Assembly: GCA_944391825.1 (NCBI GenBank)
Contig: CALXUZ010000009.1
Span: 1 to 32,369 of the forward strand
Origin: an uncultured Clostridia bacterium
Lineage (GTDB): Bacteria; Bacillota; Clostridia; TANB77; CAG-508
Length of the DNA stretch: 32,369 bases
Direction of reading: 5' to 3'
The notes below the pieces were generated by a model. It was not told the DNA's origin, made no database searches, and was given only the letters and a program-made list of their open reading frames with translations. Positions 1 to 7,168 of this stretch are shown one piece after another. Positions within the stretch are counted from its first letter, which is position 1, and each line of letters begins with the position of its first letter. The position numbers and the translations under genes are program-made.

Positions 1-177
1 GCCAAGTATGGAAGGGATAAACGCTGAAAGCATCTAAGTGTGAAGCCCACCTCAAGATAAGATATCTCATACCGGAAGGTAGTAAGATTCCATGAAGACT
101 ACGTGGTAGATAGGTTGGAGGTGTAAGTACAGTAATGTATTAAGCTGACCAATACTAATAAATCGAGGGCTTAACCA
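1..177 (+). rRNA. rrl: 23S ribosomal RNA, 3' end (partial)
   Basis: The first bases read as the conserved 3' portion of bacterial 23S rRNA, including GTGAAGCCCACCTCAAGAT and the terminal CGAGGGCTTAACC that closes the 5'/3' helix of the molecule. The 5' part lies outside the window. The exact mature 3' end is estimated as about 176-178. It is followed at about 100 bp by 5S rRNA, the usual 23S-5S order of an rRNA operon. Confidence 0.95.
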
Positions 178-180
178 AAG

Positions 181-215
181 TAGAGGTTAGAAATTGGAGT
201 TTAGAGTTTAGAAAT
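181..215 (+). repeat. Degenerate 7-bp tandem repeat in the 23S-5S spacer
   Basis: The spacer begins with five back-to-back heptads: TAGAGGT, TAGAAAT, TGGAGTT, TAGAGTT, TAGAAAT. The 7-nt period is exact and the consensus is about TRGARNT. Related heptads occur at 2480-2514 (opposite strand), 14480-14535 and 26610-26644. The rest of the spacer (216-279) holds a small hairpin, AGTGT/ACACT at 259-272, just before 5S, possibly for precursor processing. Confidence 0.6.
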
Positions 216-279
216 TCTAAGAAGTTAGGAACTTAAAAACTTTCTCTATGTAATTTTGAGTGTACTTACACTATACTTT

Positions 280-395
280 TCTGGTGATAATAACATGGAG
301 GCAATACCTGTTCCCATACCGAACACAGAAGTCAAGCTCCAATGTGCCGAAGATATTTGTGGGTTACCCTGCTGAGAAAATAGGTCGTCGCCAGA
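280..395 (+). rRNA. rrf: 5S ribosomal RNA
   Basis: A segment of about 116 nt opens with TCTGGTGAT and closes with CGTCGCCAGA, so its ends pair as 5S helix I. The internal CCCATACCGAACACAGAAGT is the hallmark of 5S rRNA loops B and C. Ends were set by the TCTGG/CCAGA pairing. A T-rich tract (GTTTTTTATT) follows directly. No tRNA genes were seen between 5S and the next coding gene. Confidence 0.95.
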
Positions 396-403
396 GTTTT
401 TTA

Positions 404-438
404 TTGTATAGGAAAAATCGAAGATTTTGACTATACAA
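404..438 (+). repeat. Hairpin downstream of 5S; also a dispersed repeat
   Basis: A near-perfect hairpin has arms TTGTATAG/CTATACAA (404-411/431-438) and AAAATC/GATTTT (414-419/423-428), separated by opposed GA dinucleotides, with loop GAA. It is followed at once by CAAGGT/ACCTTG (439-444/451-456). There is no U-tract, so it is more likely a processing or stability element than a terminator. Bases 401-428 recur almost unchanged on the minus strand at 30889-30863. Confidence 0.6.
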
Positions 439-522
439 CAAGGTTAAGTTACCTTGGGCTGTGCATATTCGCGAAGCAAAATACTATAAAAAGCGAAGCC
501 ACTTTTTTAATAAAAACTGCTT

Positions 523-573
523 AAAAAAGAAACTAGAAATTAGATAAAATTTTAATTTGTGGTTTCTTTTTTT
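523..573 (+). terminator. Rho-independent terminator after the rRNA operon
   Basis: A 14-bp imperfect stem starts at 529 (GAAACTAGAAATTA) and pairs with 553-566 (TAATTTGTGGTTTC) with one mismatch and a G-U pair. Seven T follow (567-573). The A-run before the stem would extend the helix into the T-run. It lies about 130 nt beyond 5S and just upstream of the next gene. Confidence 0.65.
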
Positions 574-634
574 GTGATTATATATTATAATATCAACAAA
601 TAATCAAAATTATAATAAGTAGGAGAGTGAAAAA

Positions 635-1216
635 ATGAGTAAAACCATTTGGAAACCGGGAACATTTATTTATCCACTACCAGTAGTAATGGTATCATGC
701 GGAAATATGGAAAATAGTAACATCATTACTGTAGCTTGGACAGGTATTGTTAATACAGAAAAGCCAATGTGTTATATATCTGTACGTAAAGAAAGATATT
801 CACATAATATTATAAAAAATACAAAAGAATTCGCAATTAATTTAACAACTAAAAGCTTAGCATACGCCACAGATTGGTGTGGTGTAAAAACTGGCGCTAA
901 AGTTGATAAATTTATGGAAATGCATTTAACCAAGGAAAAAGCAAATTTCGTAAAATGTCCTTTAATTAAAGAAAGTCCTGTTTCAATTGAATGTAAAGTA
1001 AAAGAAATTAAAGAGATGGGAACCCATGATATGTTTATTGCAGAAGTACTATCAATAGATGCTGATGAAAAATATATAGATGAAAAAGGAGCTTTTGATA
1101 TTACAAAATGTGATTTAATTTCATATGCTAATGGAAAATATTTTACATTAGGCAAACAAATTGGAAAATTTGGATATTCTGTACAGAAAAAGAAAAGTAA
1201 AAGGAAAAATATTTAA
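635..1216 (+). CDS. Flavin reductase-like (flavoredoxin family) protein
   Basis: The 193-residue protein reads as a member of the FMN-binding split-barrel flavin reductase/flavoredoxin family. Recognisable parts are the N-terminal PLPVVMVSCG with the following ITVAWTGIVN stretch, the CYISVRKERYSHNII segment, and the Asn-rich core around residues 60-75. Family members bind FMN and transfer electrons to partner proteins or reduce free flavin; the partner here is unknown. No signal peptide or membrane segment is seen, so it is probably cytoplasmic. The ATG follows AGGAGAG at a normal distance. A TATAAT lies at 586-591 but its -35 (TTTCTT at 563) is poor. It sits alone between the rRNA terminator and the ribosomal-protein promoter. 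The C-terminus is very lysine-rich. Confidence 0.8.
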   Translation: MSKTIWKPGTFIYPLPVVMVSCGNMENSNIITVAWTGIVNTEKPMCYISVRKERYSHNIIKNTKEFAINLTTKSLAYATDWCGVKTGAKVDKFMEMHLTKEKANFVKCPLIKESPVSIECKVKEIKEMGTHDMFIAEVLSIDADEKYIDEKGAFDITKCDLISYANGKYFTLGKQIGKFGYSVQKKKSKRKNI

Positions 1217-1253
1217 AATTAATCAAATATTTTAGGAACTTAAGCCAAAATAG

Positions 1254-1282
1254 TTGACATATTAACAAAAAAATGATACAAT
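1254..1282 (+). promoter_or_regulatory. Sigma-A promoter of the rpmG-secE-nusG operon
   Basis: TTGACA (1254-1259) and TACAAT (1277-1282) are separated by 17 bp. The predicted start, about 1289, falls in a hairpin at the very 5' end of the transcript. Confidence 0.85.
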
Positions 1283-1286
1283 AAAC

Positions 1287-1311
1287 AAGCGTATGTGAGA
1301 AACATACGCTT
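1287..1311 (+). other. 5'-terminal hairpin of the rpmG operon mRNA
   Basis: AAGCGTATGT (1287-1296) and ACATACGCTT (1302-1311) form a perfect 10-bp stem with a GAGAA loop. It starts at the predicted transcription start and is followed by A residues rather than T, so it is not a plus-strand terminator. It may protect the 5' end or regulate the operon. Confidence 0.7.
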
Positions 1312-1363
1312 AAAAAAATGAAAAAATTTAAAAGCAAAAATAAATTAGTTGGAGGTGTTTAAA

Positions 1364-1528
1364 ATGGCTTCAAAAGGAGCAAGAGAACCAATTACATTAG
1401 AATGTACAGAATGTAAAAGAAGAAACTACATGACAGAAAAAAATAAGAAAAATAATACTGAAAGACTAGAGGTTGTAAAGTATTGTAAATTCTGCAAAAA
1501 ACGTACAACACACAAAGAAACAAAATAA
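1364..1528 (+). CDS. rpmG: 50S ribosomal protein L33
   Basis: This 54-residue protein begins [18 protein letters not shown]. It is L33 of the large ribosomal subunit, sitting near the E site. Two CxxC pairs (Cys14/Cys17 and Cys41/Cys44) make this the zinc-binding form. The ATG follows GGAGGTG at a good spacing. It is first in the operon, 23 bp ahead of secE; rpmG-secE-nusG is a common order in Firmicutes. Genomes often carry a second, zinc-free L33 copy made under zinc limitation, but nothing here shows whether that is so in this organism. Confidence 0.95.
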   Translation: MASKGAREPITLECTECKRRNYMTEKNKKNNTERLEVVKYCKFCKKRTTHKETK

Positions 1529-1551
1529 AGCCTTTTAAGGGGGAAATTTAA

Positions 1552-1893
1552 ATGCCTAAAGATGTAACCAAAAAAGAAAAGAAAGAAAAAAAACACTTTT
1601 TTAGAGATTTTAAAGCAGAATTAAAAAAAGTAATTTGGCCAACACCAAAGCAACTAGCTAATAATACTGTTGCAGTTATTACTATTGTGTTAATTACTGC
1701 TATCATAGTATTTGTATTAGACCTAATTTTTGAAACACTAAATACATATGGTGTGAATAAATTAAGAGAAGCTGTTGAAAGTCATACTGAACAAACAGAA
1801 GATACTAATACAAATCAAGAAGCAGAAAATGCAGTAAATAATATTCTAAATGAAGAAGATACCACAAACACAAGTAATACAGAAAATGAATAG
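1552..1893 (+). CDS. secE: Preprotein translocase subunit SecE
   Basis: SecE is a single-span subunit of the SecYEG channel that clamps SecY in the membrane. The 113-residue protein has a lysine-rich N-terminus, the amphipathic SecE signature around residues 20-35 (FKAELKKVIWPTPKQL) and one membrane helix at about 38-60. The C-terminal 40 residues are acidic and Asn/Thr/Glu-rich, longer than the minimal bacterial form of about 60-70 residues, and look like a lineage-specific tail. The start follows AAGGGGGAA. The stop codon is 12 bp before nusG, so translation is probably coupled. Confidence 0.95.
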   Translation: MPKDVTKKEKKEKKHFFRDFKAELKKVIWPTPKQLANNTVAVITIVLITAIIVFVLDLIFETLNTYGVNKLREAVESHTEQTEDTNTNQEAENAVNNILNEEDTTNTSNTENE

Positions 1894-1905
1894 GAGGCTG
1901 ATATA

Positions 1906-2436
1906 ATGTCTCAAGAAAAAGATTTAACACCAAGATGGTATGTAGTTCATACATATTCAGGTTATGAAAATAAAGTAAAAACAGACTTGGAAAAAACCAT
2001 AAAAAATAGGGAACTAGAAGATTACTTCTTTGATATAATTGTTCCAATGGAAGAACAAATTGAAATTAAAGAGGGACAAAGAAAAACTAACCTTAAAAAA
2101 GTCTTTCCAGGATATGTTTTAATAAAAATGATTGTAACTGAAAAAACATGGTATATTGTTAGAAATACAAGAGGTGTTACAGGATTTGTTGGTTCTGGAA
2201 CAGACCCTATTCCATTAACAGACGAAGAAATAAGGAAGATGGGATTTGAGCAATTAGCAGTTAAAGTAGATTACAATGTAAATGATTCTGTAAAAATAAT
2301 AAATGGACCATTTACTGATTACACTGGAACAGTAGTAGAAATAAATCAGGAAAAACATAAGGTAAAAGTTTTAATATCTATGTTTGGAAGGGAAACACCA
2401 GTGGAATTAGAATTTTCACAAATTGTTTTAAATTAA
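1906..2436 (+). CDS. nusG: Transcription elongation/termination factor NusG
   Basis: The 176-residue protein has the NGN domain from residue 9 (PRWYVVHTYSGYE) through KVFPGYVLIKM and TRGVTGFVG, then a KOW domain at about 128-156 (VKIINGPFTDYTGTVVEI). NusG binds the RNA polymerase clamp, affects pausing and processivity, and in many bacteria links to Rho or ribosomal S10. Length and architecture are normal. The AGGAGG ribosome site overlaps the secE stop. The next gene, rplK, is 100 bp downstream, across an intergenic heptad repeat. Confidence 0.97.
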   Translation: MSQEKDLTPRWYVVHTYSGYENKVKTDLEKTIKNRELEDYFFDIIVPMEEQIEIKEGQRKTNLKKVFPGYVLIKMIVTEKTWYIVRNTRGVTGFVGSGTDPIPLTDEEIRKMGFEQLAVKVDYNVNDSVKIINGPFTDYTGTVVEINQEKHKVKVLISMFGRETPVELEFSQIVLN

Positions 2437-2479
2437 ATAAGAATTAACATAGAACTAGAAGAAAGAAGTAGTAATTAGG

Positions 2480-2514
2480 ATTTCTAATACCTAACTTCCA
2501 ACCTCGAACTTCTA
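2480..2514 (-). repeat. 7-bp tandem repeat between nusG and rplK
   Basis: Read on the minus strand the sequence is five exact-period heptads: TAGAAGT, TCGAGGT, TGGAAGT, TAGGTAT, TAGAAAT. The flanking 2450-2477 carries purine-rich heptad-like units on the plus strand (TAGAACT, AGAAGAA, AGAAGTA), so the whole 2450-2514 can fold as an imperfect hairpin in the nusG-rplK transcript. Confidence 0.6.
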
Positions 2515-2536
2515 AATTAAAAAGGAGGTGCTGTAA

Positions 2537-2965
2537 ATGGCAGAAAAAGAAATTGGCAGTGTAGTAAAACTACAAATTCCAGCAGGAAAGGCAAGTCCAG
2601 CTCCACCAGTAGGACCAGCATTAGGTGCTGCAGGTGTTAATATTATGGATTTCGTAAAACAATTCAATGATAGAACTGCACAAATGGGAAACACAGTTAT
2701 TCCAGTAGTAATTACAGTTTATAAAGATAAATCATTTGAATTTATTACCAAAGAACCACCTATGGCAGTTTTAATTAAGCAATCTGCAAAAATAGAAAAA
2801 GGTTCTGGAAAACCAAATAGAGATAAAGTTGCAAAACTAACAAAAGCTCAAGTAGAGGAAATTGCTAAAAAGAAAATGCCAGACTTAAATGCTGCATCAT
2901 TAGAATCTGCAATGAGCATGGTAGCAGGAACTGCAAGATCTATGGGTATTACCGTAGAAGAATAA
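2537..2965 (+). CDS. rplK: 50S ribosomal protein L11
   Basis: L11 forms the GTPase-associated centre with 23S rRNA helices 43/44 and the L10-L12 stalk. The 142-residue protein shows the proline-rich N-terminal domain ([20 protein letters not shown], residues about 15-34), then [10 protein letters not shown]. The C-terminal rRNA-binding domain ends with [14 protein letters not shown]. Length is standard. The ATG follows AAGGAGGTG. It is followed after 61 bp by rplA, the usual L11-L1 pair. In many bacteria L1 represses this pair through the mRNA leader; a specific L1 site was not identified here. Confidence 0.97.
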   Translation: MAEKEIGSVVKLQIPAGKASPAPPVGPALGAAGVNIMDFVKQFNDRTAQMGNTVIPVVITVYKDKSFEFITKEPPMAVLIKQSAKIEKGSGKPNRDKVAKLTKAQVEEIAKKKMPDLNAASLESAMSMVAGTARSMGITVEE

Positions 2966-3026
2966 TTATTTTAAATATTGGGAGAAGGTAAAATATATCT
3001 TCGTTAAAACCAAAGGAGGTAAAAAA

Positions 3027-3710
3027 ATGAAAAGAGGAAAGAGATATCAAGAAGCGGCAAAGCTAGTTGATTCAAAAAAATTGTATAGTGCAAAAGAAGC
3101 ACTAGAAACAATTGAAAAAATGCCTAAAACAAAGTTTGATGAAACAGTAGAATTACATGTGAAATTAGGTGTTGATTCAAAACAAGCTGACCAACAAGTA
3201 AGAGGTACTACAGTACTTCCAAATGGCACAGGTAAAACACAAAGAGTATTAGTATTTGCTAAAGGACCAAAAGCAGAAGAAGCAACAAAAGCTGGAGCTG
3301 ATTTTGTCGGAGCAGAAGAACTAATTCCAAAAATTGAGAAAGAAAACTGGTTTGATTATGACGTAATCGTAGCAACTCCAGACATGATGGGCGTTGTAGG
3401 TAGACTAGGTAAAGTATTAGGACCAAAAGGCTTAATGCCAAACCCTAAATCTGGAACAGTAACAATGGATGTTACAAAAGCTATTCAAGAAATTAAATCT
3501 GGTAAAGTTGAATATAGATTGGATAAAAGCAACATTATTCACTTAGGATTTGGAAAAGTTTCATTTGGCGTAGATAAATTACTAGAAAACTATGAAACAA
3601 TTATGGCAGCTATAATCAAAGCAAAACCAGTAGCTGCAAAAGGTCAATACATTAAAAGTGTAGCGATTACAACAACAATGGGACCAAGCATGTATATTGA
3701 TCAAAAATAA
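3027..3710 (+). CDS. rplA: 50S ribosomal protein L1
   Basis: L1 binds 23S rRNA helix 76-78 and forms the mobile stalk beside the E site; it is also the usual autogenous regulator of rplKA. The 227-residue protein contains the recognisable segment [20 protein letters not shown] near residue 130 and the [16 protein letters not shown] stretch after it. Length is as expected. The start follows AAAGGAGGT. It ends 8 bp before the L10 leader, so read-through into rplJ or attenuation there is possible. Confidence 0.97.
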   Translation: MKRGKRYQEAAKLVDSKKLYSAKEALETIEKMPKTKFDETVELHVKLGVDSKQADQQVRGTTVLPNGTGKTQRVLVFAKGPKAEEATKAGADFVGAEELIPKIEKENWFDYDVIVATPDMMGVVGRLGKVLGPKGLMPNPKSGTVTMDVTKAIQEIKSGKVEYRLDKSNIIHLGFGKVSFGVDKLLENYETIMAAIIKAKPVAAKGQYIKSVAITTTMGPSMYIDQK

Positions 3711-3718
3711 ATAATTAA

Positions 3719-3840
3719 CCTAAGAAAGTAAGCAAAAAAGTAAGTCTTACCGAGGTAAAGAAAAAATGAGCGGATTTAAACATCCAATTAATCTTACCTT
3801 GGAGAAGGCGTGATTAATTGGATGTTTTGTATTACTTAGG
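3719..3840 (+). promoter_or_regulatory. L10 (rplJ) leader, ribosomal protein autoregulatory RNA
   Basis: The rplA-rplJ gap folds like the conserved L10 leader: outer pairing CCTAAG...CTTAGG (3719-3724/3835-3840), the motif TTACCGAGGTAAAG, and a perfect 13-bp stem CATCCAATTAATC/GATTAATTGGATG (3781-3793/3812-3824) followed by TTTTG. In Firmicutes this RNA binds L10 or L10(L12)4 and limits rplJ-rplL expression when stalk protein is in excess. Structure and position are read directly; the ligand comes from knowledge of the family. Confidence 0.9.
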
Positions 3841-3872
3841 TGGATATTTAAATATATTTGGGAGGTGAAAAA

Positions 3873-4373
3873 ATGGCAAGTGATAACATTTTAAAACAAA
3901 AGCAAGAAGAAGTAAGCAAACTAGCTGAAAAACTAAAAGAAGCAAAAGTAATTCTTTTAACAGATTACAGAGGAATTAATGTTGAAGATGTAACAAAACT
4001 AAGAGCTGAATTAAGAGGCGTAAATACTGAATACAAAGTTATTAAAAACAACATTATAAAAAGAGCATTAGATGCAAATGGAGAAAATGGTTTAGATGAC
4101 TTACTAGAAGGACCTACTGCACTAATTATAGGTACAGAAGATTACCTAGAACCATCAAAAATCATATACAATTTCTCTAAAAATAATGATTTCTACAAAA
4201 TTAAAGGTGGAATCATAGATGGAAAAGTAATGACAGCTGAAGAAATTATAACTTTAGCAAAACTACCATCAAGACAAGAGCTTATGGCAAAATTGGCTGG
4301 AGCTTTACTTGGAAATATTACAAAGTTGGCTGTTGCATTGGATGCAGTTAAGGCTCAAAAGGAAAACGCTTAA
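3873..4373 (+). CDS. rplJ: 50S ribosomal protein L10
   Basis: L10 is the base of the ribosomal stalk and carries the L7/L12 dimers. The protein is 166 residues from the ATG at 3873, which sits 5 bases after GGAGGTG. A TTG 15 bases upstream would place the ribosome site inside the gene and is rejected. The N-terminal rRNA-binding domain includes LLTDYRGINVEDVTKLR (about 32-48) and the YKVIKNNIIKRA segment. The C-terminus ends in the L12-binding helix (LAGALLGNITKLAVALDAVK). It lies directly under the L10 leader and pairs with rplL 86 bp downstream. Confidence 0.96.
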   Translation: MASDNILKQKQEEVSKLAEKLKEAKVILLTDYRGINVEDVTKLRAELRGVNTEYKVIKNNIIKRALDANGENGLDDLLEGPTALIIGTEDYLEPSKIIYNFSKNNDFYKIKGGIIDGKVMTAEEIITLAKLPSRQELMAKLAGALLGNITKLAVALDAVKAQKENA

Positions 4374-4398
4374 ACGAATTATATGCCTAAAACTATTG

Positions 4399-4421
4399 TT
4401 AGAAGCAATAAGCGCTTCTAA
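4399..4421 (+). other. Hairpin between rplJ and rplL
   Basis: TTAGAAGC (4399-4406) and GCTTCTAA (4414-4421) form a perfect 8-bp stem with a 7-nt loop and no U-tract. The position suits a processing or stability element that raises L7/L12 over L10; that role is inferred. Confidence 0.55.
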
Positions 4422-4459
4422 AATTTAAAAATAAAAAAAGAAAGAGGAGGTCATTTAAA

Positions 4460-4828
4460 ATGGCAAAAATTGATGAATTATTAGAAACTATCGACACTTT
4501 AACAGTTGTTGAATTAGCAGATTTAGTAAAAGGAATTGAAGAAAAATATGGAGTATCTGCAGCTGCAGTTGCAGCACCAGTAGCTGGTGGAGCAGCAGGA
4601 GCAGCAGCTGAAGAAAAATCAGAATTTAATGTAGTATTAAAAGAAGTAGGAGCAAACAAAATTCAAGTAATCAAAGTAGTTAGAGATGCTACAGGATTAG
4701 GATTAAAAGAAGCTAAAGATTTAGTAGATGGAGCTCCAAAAACAGTTAAAGAAAATGTAAAGAAAGAAGAAGCTGAAGAATTAAAAGCTAAATTCGAAGA
4801 AGCAGGAGCAACAATTGAACTACAATAA
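4460..4828 (+). CDS. rplL: 50S ribosomal protein L7/L12
   Basis: L7/L12 is the multicopy stalk protein that recruits translational GTPases. The 122-residue protein shows the N-terminal dimerisation helices (residues 1-33), a flexible Ala/Gly/Val-rich hinge (about 34-53) and the C-terminal factor-binding domain with [20 protein letters not shown]. Size and order are normal. The start follows GAGGAGGT. A hairpin terminator follows at once, and rpoB does not come next, unlike the common rplL-rpoB-rpoC order. Confidence 0.97.
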   Translation: MAKIDELLETIDTLTVVELADLVKGIEEKYGVSAAAVAAPVAGGAAGAAAEEKSEFNVVLKEVGANKIQVIKVVRDATGLGLKEAKDLVDGAPKTVKENVKKEEAEELKAKFEEAGATIELQ

Positions 4829-4851
4829 TTGAATTAATAGTCAAATATATC

Positions 4852-4875
4852 TGGCGCTCGTTTGAGCGCCATTTT
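4852..4875 (+). terminator. Terminator after rplL
   Basis: TGGCGCTC (4852-4859) and GAGCGCCA (4864-4871) form a GC-rich 8-bp stem with a GTTT loop, followed by TTTT then AGG. The stem is strong but the U-tract is short. Confidence 0.75.
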
Positions 4876-4906
4876 AGGCTCTTTCAAACAAAACTTCAAA
4901 CAAACA

Positions 4907-4935
4907 TTGACTTTATCAAATATAAGTTATAAAAT
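4907..4935 (+). promoter_or_regulatory. Promoter of plsX
   Basis: TTGACT (4907-4912), 17-bp spacer, TAAAAT (4930-4935). It sits just after the rplL terminator. No FapR-type operator was recognised nearby. Confidence 0.7.
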
Positions 4936-4977
4936 ATCTAGGAAAACATATATTGATATCAAAGTGAGGAGAAAACA

Positions 4978-6036
4978 ATGGTTATATTATTAGATGCCAT
5001 GGGTGGGGATAATGCCCCAGATGCAAACATCAAAGGAGCAGTAAAAGCAATAGATCAAATTGAAGCAGAGGTAGTGTTAATTGGAAATGAGGATATAATT
5101 AACAAAAAAATCAAAGAATTTTATGGAAAAGATAGTGTTTCGGATATATCACCAAGACTAAAAATTCATAATACAACAGAAACAATAGAAATGGAAGATA
5201 TTCCAACACATGCAATAAAAAACAAAAAAGATTCTTCAATGGTAGTTGGTTTTAACATGCTAAAAGAAGGAAAAGGTGATGTTTTTATATCTGCCGGAAA
5301 TTCAGGTGCATTATTAACTGGTGCTACATTACTTGTTGGCAGAATTAAGGGAGTAGATAGGCCAGCATTAGCAGGAATTCTACCTTCATATAAAAGTAGA
5401 CTTGTGCTTATGGATTGTGGTGCAAATACAAACTGCAAACCAATTAATTTACTACAATTTGCACAAATGGCAAGCATTTACCTAGAAACTACAATTGGTG
5501 TAAAAAATCCAAAAGTAGGATTACTAAACATTGGTACAGAGGAAACAAAGGGAAATGAACTAATGAAAGAATCTTACCAATTATTAAAAACAAGAGCACA
5601 AGAATTAAATATCAATTTTATAGGTAATGTGGAAGGAAGGGATGCCTTTACAGGAAATGTAGATATTGTTGTAACAGATGGATTTACAGGAAATATATTC
5701 TTAAAAGCAATTGAAGGTTTGGGAAAATTTGTTAAAAGGACATTATCAGAAAGTTTAAAGAGAAATTTACTTTCTAAAATAGCAGCAATTCCAAGCTTAC
5801 CAGCAATTAATAGATTTGCAAAAACAGTAGATTATAAAGAATATGGTGGAGCATTGTTTTTGGGAGTAAAAAAACCTGTTGTAAAAGCACATGGCAGTAG
5901 TGATGAAAAACTATTTGAATTTACTATTAAGCAAGCAGAACAATTTGTAAAAAATAAAGCAGTAGAAAAATTAACAGAAGAATTTTCAAAACAAAGGGAG
6001 CAAGCTGAGCAGGAAACAAAAACTATGCAAATTTAA
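4978..6036 (+). CDS. plsX: Phosphate acyltransferase PlsX
   Basis: PlsX converts acyl-ACP and phosphate to acyl-phosphate, the donor used by PlsY to begin phospholipid synthesis. The 352-residue protein starts MVILLDAMGGDNAPD, the family's N-terminal signature, and carries FISAGNSGALLTGA, LLNIGTEETKGNE and VTDGFTGNIFLKAIEG, all typical. Length is close to the usual 330-350. The last 20 residues are Glu/Gln-rich and poorly conserved. SD GTGAGGAG precedes the ATG. acpP follows 91 bp downstream with its own promoter. The family usually acts as a peripheral membrane-associated enzyme. Confidence 0.95.
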   Translation: MVILLDAMGGDNAPDANIKGAVKAIDQIEAEVVLIGNEDIINKKIKEFYGKDSVSDISPRLKIHNTTETIEMEDIPTHAIKNKKDSSMVVGFNMLKEGKGDVFISAGNSGALLTGATLLVGRIKGVDRPALAGILPSYKSRLVLMDCGANTNCKPINLLQFAQMASIYLETTIGVKNPKVGLLNIGTEETKGNELMKESYQLLKTRAQELNINFIGNVEGRDAFTGNVDIVVTDGFTGNIFLKAIEGLGKFVKRTLSESLKRNLLSKIAAIPSLPAINRFAKTVDYKEYGGALFLGVKKPVVKAHGSSDEKLFEFTIKQAEQFVKNKAVEKLTEEFSKQREQAEQETKTMQI

Positions 6037-6056
6037 AAATATTTAATAAAAAATCC

Positions 6057-6085
6057 TTGACAATTGTTTGAACATGTATTATTGT
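6057..6085 (+). promoter_or_regulatory. Promoter of acpP
   Basis: TTGACA (6057-6062), 17-bp spacer, TATTGT (6080-6085). The consensus -35 and separate terminator suggest strong independent expression of acyl carrier protein. Confidence 0.7.
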
Positions 6086-6127
6086 TAGATAAACAAGTAA
6101 TGGCAAAATAAAAGGAGGTGAACTTGA

Positions 6128-6370
6128 ATGAGTTCAGAAGAAGTTTTTGAAAAGATAAAAGGAATCATTGTAGAGCAATTAGGTGTACCAGAAGCATCTG
6201 TTACAATGGAAGCGTCTTTTATAGATGATTTAAGCGCTGATTCTTTAGATATTGTTGAATTAATTATGGCAATAGAAGAAGCTTTTGATATTGAAATTCC
6301 AGACACTGATGCTGAAAAAGTAGTTACTGTTGCTAATGTTGTTGATTATGTAAAAGAGCATGTTGCTTAA
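6128..6370 (+). CDS. acpP: Acyl carrier protein
   Basis: This 80-residue acidic protein is ACP, which carries growing acyl chains on a 4'-phosphopantetheine arm. The attachment motif DSL is at residues 38-40, making Ser39 the modified serine; it is followed by the usual [19 protein letters not shown]. The start follows AAAGGAGGTG. It lies between plsX, which uses acyl-ACP, and rnc, a common Firmicute order. Having its own promoter and terminator makes it a one-gene unit that could be expressed well above its neighbours. Confidence 0.97.
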   Translation: MSSEEVFEKIKGIIVEQLGVPEASVTMEASFIDDLSADSLDIVELIMAIEEAFDIEIPDTDAEKVVTVANVVDYVKEHVA

Positions 6371-6386
6371 TTCTAAATAAAAAGGG

Positions 6387-6418
6387 GAAAGGTATATTTT
6401 AAAAACCTTTCTTTTTTT
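6387..6418 (+). terminator. Terminator after acpP
   Basis: GAAAGGT (6387-6393) pairs with ACCTTTC (6405-6411) around an A/T-rich loop, followed by seven T (6412-6418). Confidence 0.85.
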
Positions 6419-6425
6419 CGTTAAG

Positions 6426-6454
6426 TTGCAATTTTACTGTAATTGTAGTAAAAT
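6426..6454 (+). promoter_or_regulatory. Promoter of rnc with an overlapping palindrome
   Basis: TTGCAA (6426-6431), 17-bp spacer, TAAAAT (6449-6454). Perfect 8-bp inverted arms ATTTTACT (6431-6438) and AGTAAAAT (6447-6454) fill the spacer and overlap both hexamers, as an operator would. Confidence 0.65.
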
Positions 6455-6480
6455 TAAGAAGTATGAAAGGAGGGAAAAAG

Positions 6481-7155
6481 ATGAACACAGAAAAGCTAGA
6501 AAAAAGTATAGGATATATTTTTAAAGATAAAGAATTACTTAAAAGAGCTTTTACACATACTTCATATTCATATGAGCACCATACTGAGAGTAATGAAAAA
6601 TTGGAGTTTCTAGGAGATAGCATTTTAGAGTTTGTGTCTAGTAAATATATCTACAACAATTATCCAAATTTAAAAGAAGGAGAAATGACTAAAGTGAGGG
6701 CAGAAGTTGTGTGTGAGGATAGTTTGTATATAGTTGCAAGTAGGCATCATTTTAGTGATTTCTTGTACCTAGGGAAAAGTGAGGAACTTAGCAGTGGCAG
6801 AACAAAGCCTGCTATTTTGGCAGATAGTGTTGAAGCATTAATTGCTGCAATGTATTTTGATGGTGGACTAGCAGAAGCGGAAAGATTTATTATTGAAAAC
6901 TTAAAAGATGCAATAAAAGTATCTAGCCAAAACGTTGGTATGAAGGACCACAAAACTATATTACAAGAAAAGTTGCAAGAACATGGAAGTGTTAATATAA
7001 ATTATGAAATTATTAAAACTATTGGACCAGACCATGATAAAATATTTATTGTAGAAGTTTCTTGCAATGGCAAAAAATTAGCAAAAGGGGAAGGAAAAAC
7101 AAAAAAACAGGCAGAAATGCAAGCTGCACAAAAGGCATTAGAAAAAATGGAATAA
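6481..7155 (+). CDS. rnc: Ribonuclease III
   Basis: RNase III cuts double-stranded RNA, for example in rRNA precursors. From the ATG at 6481 the protein is 224 residues. An ATG 18 bases earlier is rejected because the AAGGAGGG ribosome site lies inside that extension. The catalytic signature NEKLEFLGDSILEFVS (38-53) places Glu39, Glu42 and Asp46. The second acidic pair is Asp115 and Glu118 in KPAILADSVEAL. A C-terminal dsRNA-binding domain (about 155-224) ends with KKQAEMQAAQKALEKM. The next gene starts 13 bp downstream, so the two are likely co-transcribed. smc, frequent after rnc in Firmicutes, is absent here. Confidence 0.97.
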   Translation: MNTEKLEKSIGYIFKDKELLKRAFTHTSYSYEHHTESNEKLEFLGDSILEFVSSKYIYNNYPNLKEGEMTKVRAEVVCEDSLYIVASRHHFSDFLYLGKSEELSSGRTKPAILADSVEALIAAMYFDGGLAEAERFIIENLKDAIKVSSQNVGMKDHKTILQEKLQEHGSVNINYEIIKTIGPDHDKIFIVEVSCNGKKLAKGEGKTKKQAEMQAAQKALEKME

Positions 7156-7168
7156 AAGGAGAAAAAAC

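Noticed and set aside
396-634. tRNA genes after 5S rRNA
   Set aside because: No cloverleaf or TTCRANY T-loop motif was found; the hairpins here are simple stems.
772-1155. Minus-strand open frame opposite the flavoredoxin-like gene
   Set aside because: It mirrors a well-supported plus-strand gene, has no ribosome site and shows no recognisable protein features.
1287-1311. Transcription terminator before rpmG
   Set aside because: The hairpin is followed by A residues on the plus strand and coincides with the predicted transcription start.
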